Source of the DNA: Paragonimus westermani
Lineage: Eukaryota > Platyhelminthes > Trematoda > Plagiorchiida > Troglotrematidae
Length of the DNA stretch: 64,000 bases
Reading direction: 5' to 3'
Assembly (NCBI GenBank): GCA_008508345.1
Contig: QNGE01003259.1
Span: 15,089 to 79,088 of the forward strand
Within the stretch, counting starts at the first letter, position 1, and every line of letters begins with the position of its first letter. Both the position numbers and the translations under genes were made by a program. This document shows, piece after piece, positions 55,600 to 64,000 of this stretch. The notes below the pieces were generated by a model that searched no databases, was not told the DNA's origin, and worked only from the letters and a program-made list of their open reading frames with translations.

Positions 55600-57060
55600 T
55601 TGTGCAATCCGGAAAACATTAAGCTGCTAAACACATCAGTGAACCATAAGAACAAACATTGCCCAATTTCACCCGACTCTGAACACGACGACGACCGTCG
55701 AGGACTGAAACGCAGGCTGTCTGAAAAAAAAACACGAGCATCCTTTGGTAGAACTATCGAATGGATGAGGCAGGTTTGTGTATCTGGGAATATCAGGATG
55801 TTTTCCTTGATTCGCGGTTGTGTTGATCGAGTAGAGGTGACCATAGATAAAGATGGTTGGCATGTCACCAATCAATCACGCCGACTGAACAGGTGGGATG
55901 AACATGTTGGAGATAAAACCTACAGGAACAGGCAGATAATCGGGTGTGAATGTGAATGCGTTCTAGACTACCTTCCTACCTACCCAGATGTGGTCTCGGA
56001 ACACAAGTTTTGGAGGCATAACAAGGCTTTAGGTTCAGGTCTTCAAATCTTCTATTTTTAAAGGTGGTAGAGCAAGATCAACAGCACATCGTACAAAACC
56101 CTTTCAGAAGGTTTGGAAAACTGAAGAAGTACCTGGCGATAAGTGTCTATCGACAGTTATTATGATTTTCAAAATGGGGCTATCAGTTTACTTGACAACC
56201 GAGGATGTATCAGTCTCGTCTCCAATTCGTTCAAGTAAACCCAGCGGCATTGTATTAAGTCGGCTCACCAAACCCACAGGAAGCCGTGAACAGGTAGGAT
56301 TTCAGTCCGGTCGATGGTGCAGTGACCACAGGTTTATGTTGTGAGGAGTGTTACGGTCACACTTACACAATGACGACGATCGTACTGTTTCTGGACCTAA
56401 AACCTGACCTTAGTTTGGTTGGCCATAGATCTATCTGGTACTACTACTTTCGTCAAGGGAATCCACGGAAATATGTTAATCTACTGAGACCATCGTATAT
56501 CCACTATGCACGAAAGGCGAGGGCTTACGGGAACGGACTGGAACAAACATCACTTTTACTGGTGTTGGCCATAAATGTCTTATTCTCTCCTCCTGTTCAG
56601 GTTTGTCATGGCGTGGTGATAGGTGGGCAAACTACGGATCCTCAGGATTTACACCGTCTCACATCTCTACTGTTCACCTATTATCCGACAACCTTTCTTT
56701 CTTCAATATCACATGCAAGGTTTCCGGTCTTGATGAGCAGTTGACTGAAGGGAGAGTTTTTTGTAAGATGTCAAGCGATGGGATCTCAGAAGTTCGCTGA
56801 TGCAAAAAAAGCCGACTGGCAACCAACTTCGAGGCCCCATGAGCCGAACCGAACCAAACTCAGTCATAGAGTCGATTCGCATGTGGCTTGCGCTTGGCGG
56901 CGTTTACCTCAACCAATATACCGCGCAGCCATCATAACACCGCAACCACTGAGTCACAACGTCCACCCGGAAAATGTGTGCCACAGTTACGGGCACTGTT
57001 CGTTAGGAAGCGATTTCCTCAGCGAAACATCCAATCACCAAAATAAACCGTGGTCAGAGT
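55600..57060 (+). mobile_element. LINE fragment (linker and reverse transcriptase), decayed
   Basis: A basic linker 'RGLKRRLSEKKTRASFGR' and 'SGNIRMFSLIRG' lead to RT blocks: 'TIDKDGWHVTNQSRRLNRW' (55840-55900), 'TIVLFLDLKPDLSLVGHRS' near 56370, 'GNPRKYVNLLRPSY', and in another frame 'HLLSDNLSFFNITC' just after where the catalytic box should be. The EEP domain is missing. It belongs to the same broad EEP-RT group as the 5049 copy but to a different family. Stops throughout. Confidence 0.8.
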
Positions 57061-58000
57061 GACGCGAGAGAGATACAGGCATCAATCTAACGCTCAATCC
57101 AGTGATCGCTCACAAAACCACTCAAGTTGTCTTTCGATAATTTCAGTGCCAAAAGTTCTAAAAACTGACTTTGTCAGATTCGGCATTCCCGTTGCTGTAA
57201 ACCCAGTAAGTTAGAAGGTTGCGATGAGCACAAGCGAGGACTTGCAAGAGCAGATATCCAGAAGATAATTTATACATACTCATATTATTTATTGAGCTGC
57301 AGAAGTTCATGAGTAGAGGGATGTCAAGATCCTCAGAATCACAAGAATTTTCAGATGTGGCATCGAGAAATGCCACACTCAGATATTTCCTACTCCGTGA
57401 AGACTAAGCGGTAGCGCGGAGTACATCCGTTGCGACTTGGGTGCACCTAAATATCACAATACTCAACGAACTAAGCGAGTCCTTGAGAATGCGCATCGCA
57501 GCATCAACATTTCGGTTAAAAGAACAAGTCTCCATCTATCTTAGATAGCCGGAGGTCACAAGATCAAAAACTGTGTATGACAAGCACACTGTACCCTCGT
57601 TAAAGTGGTCTTAACCCCCCACCGCTGAAATCATCGGGGAGAAACTCACCTCTTGAATTGACCTTCCACTTACAGAGGGTTACAGAAACAGATAATGCGC
57701 ACCAACATGTGCTCAGGGATCATCCAGCGGAACTGGTGTACAAATAAACTCCCAAGAGTGTACGTGCATGCATACTGAGGCAAATGTAACGAAGACCTAC
57801 CACTTCAGTGGGCATTTTCTGAGGCAAGCAGAGAGTGAACGGAACCTGGGTATTGTTGCAACATCGCCCAGGACACAAGACAATGTTGTATGCGGCCCGA
57901 GATTGAATAACAGTCGGAAACCTAAAAGATAGTATTTGCCAGACGTTCGTTCGGCAATGCAGTCATTAACCCTGTCAGAATGTACCAAGCGATACTCGAG
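57061..58000. other. No gene recognised
   Basis: Spacer between two LINE copies. A 72-codon minus frame at 57158-57376 has no domain. Confidence 0.5.
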
Positions 58001-59957
58001 CTTGACGCGGTGTGACGGCTTGCGCACTTCGGCGACCTATTGGGGTAAAGTGGACGGTGTGTTCACTACACTGGCATAATCATCCATACCAGACAGGCAG
58101 AGGTCTGACAAACCAGTCTCCTGGTCATCTAGGGTGGGGATTGGATGAAGGTTGGTACCTTTATTCCGGAAGAAGTACCAGTTCTGGTACTCTGCCACTC
58201 ACCTACTGCCTTGTGGTACAGGCTCGTGAGTCAAAGACTTTAGTTGAGAACTCTACTCTTTCTCCTGTCCAGATCTGGGAGTGCTAACAGTGTCTCAGCT
58301 CGCATACAACCGTGAATACTCAAAACACCAGTAGTTCCATACTGCACTGATCGTCTCGCAGTGTAAACCGGATCAACCCTATCTGCTGCATATAGCAGAG
58401 TGGACAAGCGAAAACACATTGCTGTTTCCCCCTTCCCACTATTCTAGCACATTCAGCTTCCAGTTTCTTCTCGACCCCCACTTCCTGTAATTACTTTGCA
58501 GGTCCCATAGCAGACGAAGATAATCATAATAACACTGTGTCGGTGAGTCGCCTCTCTTACTCTTCAGCCTCAGACCTCCCTCGTCCCTTGCTTACATCTG
58601 AAATACGAATTAATACAGGTGCATTCAACATTTGTACTTTAAACAGACAGGTCAACAGACCGCTGTTGCGCGAACATTTGACTCACTGAATGTCGATGTC
58701 CGCTGCATCTCGAAGGCTAGAATCCAGGGCAGTTGTCATCGTACGGAACTGACAACACGTGCACTGTCCACCCGATACTGCCTATACAGGTTTAGGACAG
58801 CATTAGATTGCTCAGACGGTGGCGAGCGGTTGTTACAACTGTGCGCGACGCATAGGCTATTTTTAGCTAGCACTAGATTTAGACATTGTGCGCATTACTG
58901 TTACACTCGGCGTCTACCATAATCGAATCAGACCTGGTCTCATAGCTGGTAGTTATAGGTGACGGAGTCGTGCTTATTGGAGCATATTTGGATTCAGGGT
59001 AGGCGTTGGCATTTCGTGCTTTTGTTGGGCAACCACTCTATCAACGGCAACAGCTGACTGCTGAAAAAGTGGCTACGTCGAGGTAAACCATGAGTACCAA
59101 ACTGGAAATCAAACACAGTTCTCACCTCGAAGATCCTAACAACTGCTGGATCCAAGTCTCACAAGCCACTAATGAATCAGGTACTGCAGTACGCAGCACG
59201 GGGGTTCGCGCATTGAACAAACAGTGGACCTCACAGAAACGTCTCGGATTGTCAGATGGCAGAGAGAACGTTCCTCCGGATAGTTCATGTAAAGAGTCTA
59301 GAAGAGATATCCGTAGGAAGCTGAGGCGTAGCCTGAAGGCTGATCGTCAGGTTTTGATAATGAAAAAGTTAACGAAATGGAAACCGCTTTTGTTTTGTGG
59401 AACATTCGCACTCTTCAAGCTGATCTGTTATACTTGTCTAAGGCGACCTTTTATCAGTGAAGCTATCAGTGAGGCAGATGACATACTTATCTACAATGAG
59501 TCTCTGACCGCCAGCTTACACCCTATTGGCGAAAAAAATTGTAATGAAATACCCTGGTCGGTAGCCTGAGGACAACCTATTAATAACGTTGTCCGCAATT
59601 GCATTTCGGCTTTCAAACGTAACAGGACCGTTGATCCTGATGATGCCGTGCCGGTACTTTTCAAAGGTAGGAAGGCATCGATAGAGATCTTGGCTGAACT
59701 TTTACAACTCGTGTGGACGACCTAGAACATTGCGTTGTGTGGGGGTCACTCGATTATACTTCCCGTATTAAAGAAAGGAATTAGGTCTTGTGAAAACCAT
59801 AGGAGGATTAGCGTGACTCCAGCCATTGGCAAATATCTCGCATCCATCATACTTTGTCTAATCACTGCAGCTCGAGAGGCAGACATCAGGGAAGAACAGA
59901 CAGCGTTTCGTCCTGGAAGACGTACTGACGTTGTCAAACAAGTAAATGCGTCGGGAT
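58001..59957 (+). mobile_element. LINE, 5' end to mid reverse transcriptase, decayed
   Basis: The start aligns with 5049 and 18221. EEP remains from 58610 ('NTGAFNICTL') carry an internal deletion joining to 'GGERLLQLCATHRLFLAST'. The linker is at 59090-59380 ('DIRRKLRRSLKADRQ'). RT begins near 59590 ('PVLKKGIRSCENHRRISV', 'REEQTAFRPGRR') and breaks off at about 59957, before the catalytic box. Confidence 0.87.
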
Positions 59958-60149
59958 GAGCCTATTCTACCAGTCATCGTGTTCGTCTGTCAGTCTACCT
60001 TCGCTCGATTTTTGTTCCAGTGCCAATGACGCTGACATAGTGACTGTCTATATCTACGTACAGATTAAACGAATCCTACGGACAGAGAGATTCCAGTACA
60101 AACCACTCCCATTTCATTTCTGCCCGTGCGACCACCTTCGCAAGACCCA
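59958..60149. other. Junction spacer
   Basis: Short segment between the LINE break and the Penelope-like relic. Nothing recognised. Confidence 0.5.
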
Positions 60150-61040
60150 TGTTGACCTCGTGACCTGTGTCTGCGTAGTTTTGCCACAATTGTGATCTAG
60201 AGTCGGCACGTCCCACCGTTAATGTGTTCGAGCACGTGTGCACAGCTGTTTGCCTATCTCTTCCACATACTGTTGGTCACATCCGAGACAGGGGTCGCGT
60301 ATACTACGCCAAACTGTTCATGTGGTTCTACTCGACCCTTAGCGTTCAGCATAGCTGAACGGAGTTCTTAGTTTGGCTGGTGTGATATACGGACGTCAAG
60401 TGGTCATAAAATCCCGTGTGCTGCTTCAGATGTGCCACAAATATACGGCAATGTCCTTCACATTTCGGGTTCTGTATGTCCAGTTCTTATGGACTTTTTG
60501 ATAGATGTCTATGAAACTACTGGAACAACCATTGGAAGTGAACAGTCTGAACGTGTGTCTCTGTTCCTGTATTCCGAGTCTGACTGAGCTAAACGGCGTA
60601 TCTACATGTCAAAACAATGTTTTCATGCAGCTTTTAGGTTAACAGGCTGGATTGCTACTGTCGAACCATCAGTTGTCGGTTTGCCATTGACAGTAGTTTC
60701 CAGGTTTCCATTAAGTCTTCTCATAACCGCTACATCAAGGAACGCCAGGCCTGAGTTTTTTCTCGGCTTAAAAAGGTTATTCTACCTATCATCGTGTTCA
60801 AGCAACTGGAACTGATCAAACTGAATCCGAGGTAAAACAACAAACGTGTCATCCACTCATCGAAGCCAAATACCACTGTGATTATCAGCGTCATGGCGGT
60901 CTTGAGCCTGACCCGAAGGTACTGTGGCTCGGGCTGCCGCTCAAACCAACGGTGATAAGGAGTATTCAAAGCGAAAACATTGACAGAAAGGTTGAAAATT
61001 AACAAAATCAGACTGAGCGGAAGAACTAAACATGGCATGG
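60150..61040 (-). mobile_element. Penelope-like relic, second GIY-YIG type
   Basis: On the minus strand the RT catalytic box reads 'VDDTFVVLPRI' near 60860-60820 after a stop in the Tyr position. It is followed by 'SGLAFLDVAVMRR' and 'NLETTVNGKPTTD' (about 60770-60680), then, after broken linker, 'DPCLGCDQQYVEEIGKQLCTRARTH' near 60290-60220. The last resembles a CxxC ... YVGETGRxLxxRxxEH GIY-YIG core, a different variant from SYIGRT in the 29-32 kb pair. Stops and shifts are frequent. Confidence 0.7.
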
Positions 61041-61549
61041 AGGCAAGTATGTCATTGGTTGCGGCACACTACCACCTCGGATAGCGTTCCTAAACAGTGA
61101 GGATCCCACACGGATCTCACCCAGATAGACAACACCTACCTACTTAACTCAATGGAACAATCACGGCCCTTACATTTTTTGACCACGTTGTTGTTTCATC
61201 ACCACGCGGTTTCACGTAACTGTTGGTGGTCTCAGTTTATTATGCCCGGTATGCCAAACGATCAAATGGAATACGGAGTATGTGACCCAACCACCGCAAG
61301 CTGTGTTGTGAGTAGCTGACCAAATGGTCGTGCGGCCAGACGGCTGTGTTGCACATGCGAACAGTTCACTTAATGTGCACTAACTGGTGGAGACAACGAT
61401 GGCCAAACACAGTAAGTCTGTAGACATCTTGGCATCAAACAGGCCATGTTTCTTAACCACAGAGTAAAACAGAACGCACACAAGCAATATACACCAGTCA
61501 TTTCAACGACAACCGAACAGTGCCACAGATGACACAGAGTGGCAAAGGC
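61041..61549. other. No gene recognised
   Basis: It may hold the 3' end of the LINE that follows on the minus strand, but no motif is clear. Confidence 0.45.
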
Positions 61550-63570
61550 AACTCATGCCTTGGCTGTCCTCGCTGATACCTTACCAGTAAAATTACAAGC
61601 TGACGAGATAGTGGTACCCACGTATGTGAAACTGTCCAATCTCAAATGGGTTGCATGCGATAAAGAAGTTAGAAGTGGAAGTGCGCCAGCCTTGGTGCAG
61701 CACTTCGCACCCTGAACGTACAAAGGGCGTTCCACACAACGCGGCCCGGTCACTCACTTTGTGCAGCATGGTCAACGTCTTCGGCGGAGGGTCTAAGTAG
61801 GACAATATTATCGACATACTCCACGTCGGTCAAACCAGCGGCTAGCTCAACACCAACTCCACTGGATTTCTCAAGCGCACCCACCAGAATATTGTACATG
61901 TGAAAACTGACCTTAATAAACTCACACACTTCCCCGGTACTACCTCGTGGAGAAGGCATTTAAGAGAACGCCACGCGCAAGTGAATCGAAACCAAAGCCA
62001 GGTAGGATCAAGCGACGCTTGTTCATGAGGTCTATCGACGTGACAGAAATCTAGTCCTGTTGCAGTTGCAAACCTCCTTCGAAACACACCTCTTAACAAC
62101 AAACCTTTATAGCTGTTGGCATTTGTTTCCAGTGTCTGTCAGATTTCCCCACCTGAAACGAACTGGGCACTTTGTTCACCGTAGCGTTCTTTATAGTCTC
62201 CTCGCTGGAATGCCAGTTAAGCATCTTGCATTTTGGTTGTATGACCCCTGGGCAAATGACAACACAAAATGGGCGCGTACGACAGCATGATCCGAGTCCA
62301 AGTGGTTGCTCCAAAATGCACGGCGGTTCTTAACAGGGTGGCGCCACCTGCAAGTGACCAACTTGCGGTCAAGTTGTGTACATGGTTCAGAAGCACAGGA
62401 AGGTCTTCGTATAACACAAAACCTCTTCTTGTGCTGACAAGCGGCATTCGAATTATAGAGACCGTGAGATGTGTGCAGCGGTAGCAGTCTTGTGCCAATC
62501 AGCGCATTGTGCCCGGACACCAAACACACTCGCCAGCCGCTACTCGTCTGGAGGAAATCGACCAACCTGAACGTTAGAATCATTGGCTAGTATGATGTCA
62601 GTCTGGTTCAGAGGGTCAACGAAGGGACCGTAAAACGCAACTTTTTTAACATCTGAACAGCCGCCCGTTGAAGCATACGTCGATATAACGAATATACAGT
62701 GCCTTTCTGATTCACGTTAACAGACTTTAACCCATACATTGAGTTTGACAGCACATAAGGGACTGGTTACTGGGATCCAATCGAGGAAACATCGCTGTTG
62801 TGGAATTCAGTGCGATTCCCACTTCAAACTGACCATGAGATTTAGCTTTGGTGTCAACAGAATAGAGAAGCGCTTAATTCAACGGTAACTTAGAGTTGGG
62901 CTCGAGTGAATAACGGTGCTAGAACCGTAGACTCGCGTCCCCGATACACAGCGCGCATCAGGTTCAAGACTTGGGAGAATTTGGCAGAACAGCTTGTGGA
63001 CCAACTTGTGGGACAGTGTGGACTGTGAAAGCGCCGATTTTTCTCAGTTGTTCTGGTCCTAAAAAACAATTGTCGCCCGAATGCACACGAAAGGCAGAAA
63101 ACATGTGGGATAAAAGGGGAGAAAGTCGTGATGGGTGAATAATATCACTGTCAGGAGGACGATAGCTTTTGATACTTGCCGGTCTTTCATGTCCCAGGAG
63201 AAGGTTGACTTGAGGGCCCCCACGCTGAGTCTCTGACTCAAAAGTCTGGCTTGCGGAGAAACAGAATACATTGTTTTCTTGAAGGACCCTACCTGCAGCC
63301 AATGACTCAAATGTCTGACCTAATTGGCAATGAGGGGCTAATCCAGACCGGTGGCGTAGTCAGTAATATATTGGTGTCTGATTCTGAACGCTGCTACTGC
63401 ACGTGAATGTGTTCGAAGCCACAACAAACCACTGAATGATGCCGAATATTGTTCGGCCGCAGTGAGCAGTGCGAAGTCCGCCACGATCAAAGTCAGCGAT
63501 CAAAGTAGTCTGTGTGAGGATGTCTTTTCTAATCCCTTTCTTCCCGAGACGGAAGACAGTCATATGGTAT
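61550..63570 (-). mobile_element. LINE (EEP-type), minus strand, decayed
   Basis: From right to left: a 5' region (63570-62600) that aligns with 900-1560; an EEP end 'SDHAVVRAHFVLSF' near 62300; RT blocks in mixed frames including 'GVGVELAAGLTDVEYVDNIVLLRPS' (61870-61790), where the catalytic ADD has become VDN; and the post-RT strand 'SFTYVGTTISSACNFTGKVSARTAKA' (61640-61560). It is internally shortened and inactive. Confidence 0.83.
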
Positions 63571-64000
63571 CACAGCTACTTCCAGAGGCTTATCACCAAG
63601 GATGAGCAGAGATGAAGAGTCCTGCCAATACACAAAGGGGTGAATTACTGAGGCACTCATCGGTGCATGACTGTGATGGTTAACCAACCCCAGATGAGCC
63701 CTAGTATTCCAGACGCTGAAGTTTACTTGTCCAGTTTGATACTTTGAAGGACAGAGCTGATGGGATTGAGGCAGGCACCGTTCCCTACGTCAATCAGTAC
63801 TTTGTCCCCCCTCTCCTCTAATAGACTGTCTTGTCATCTCTGCCTGATTATTTTCGTACGGCTCAACCATATGGCATTACTCAAGTGTCCAACTGGGTAA
63901 TTCATCACTCTTCATCATCTTTGGGAAATACATCACTTAACTTTTTACCACATCCTGTTACCCAAGGTTACACTAACATTTGTCTGTCTTGTTCAAATGT
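63571..64000. other. No gene recognised
   Basis: Window edge. Nothing identifiable seen. Confidence 0.5.

Overview
The window looks like a piece of a repeat-rich eukaryotic nuclear genome, most likely a digenean flatworm (trematode). This is inferred from one split gene with GT-AG introns, and from the mix of repeats: EEP-type LINEs, Penelope-like elements with GIY-YIG domains, a CsRn1-like Gypsy relic, and a tRNA-derived SINE carrying a hammerhead ribozyme (the best-known parallel is the schistosome Sm-alpha SINE). I cannot name the species.

One cellular gene is clear: cytosolic asparaginyl-tRNA synthetase on the + strand. Nine coding exons lie between 4219 and 20491 and encode about 546 residues. 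The first coding exon, with the start codon, was not found. All eight introns between mapped exons are phase 0. The 8.8 kb intron (4473-13251) holds a LINE, a MITE arm and a possible R2-like fragment. The last intron (16786-20359) holds the 5' end of the same LINE family.

Everything else that I can identify is mobile DNA. 1-1560: minus-strand LINE. 21.9-23.4 kb: SINE and Gypsy integrase relic. 25.2-27.7 kb: inverted 236-bp repeats around a palindromic SINE with a structurally intact hammerhead. 28.9-32.0 kb: two Penelope-like copies head to head. 32.76-37.32 kb: a nearly complete Gypsy element with two 306-bp LTRs and a 4-bp target duplication. 39.0-41.8 kb: CsRn1-like Gypsy relic. 42.1-43.4 kb: CR1-like LINE relic. 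44.1-45.5 kb: scrambled Penelope-like relic. 46.0 kb: MITE with perfect 48-bp inverted repeats. 50-55 kb: SINEs and a foldback element whose arms carry hammerhead-like cores. 55.6-63.6 kb: three LINE relics and one more Penelope-like relic.

The most interesting signals are the ribozyme-bearing repeats. The SINE at 25.83-26.09 kb has complete hammerhead core residues and paired stems I, II and III, and the whole inverted SINE structure is flanked by a 12-bp target duplication. A separate foldback at 52.29-52.48 kb has two opposed hammerhead-like motifs with identical spacing. Inverted duplication recurs through the window. Three single Ns sit beside or inside such structures, so some could be assembly joins.
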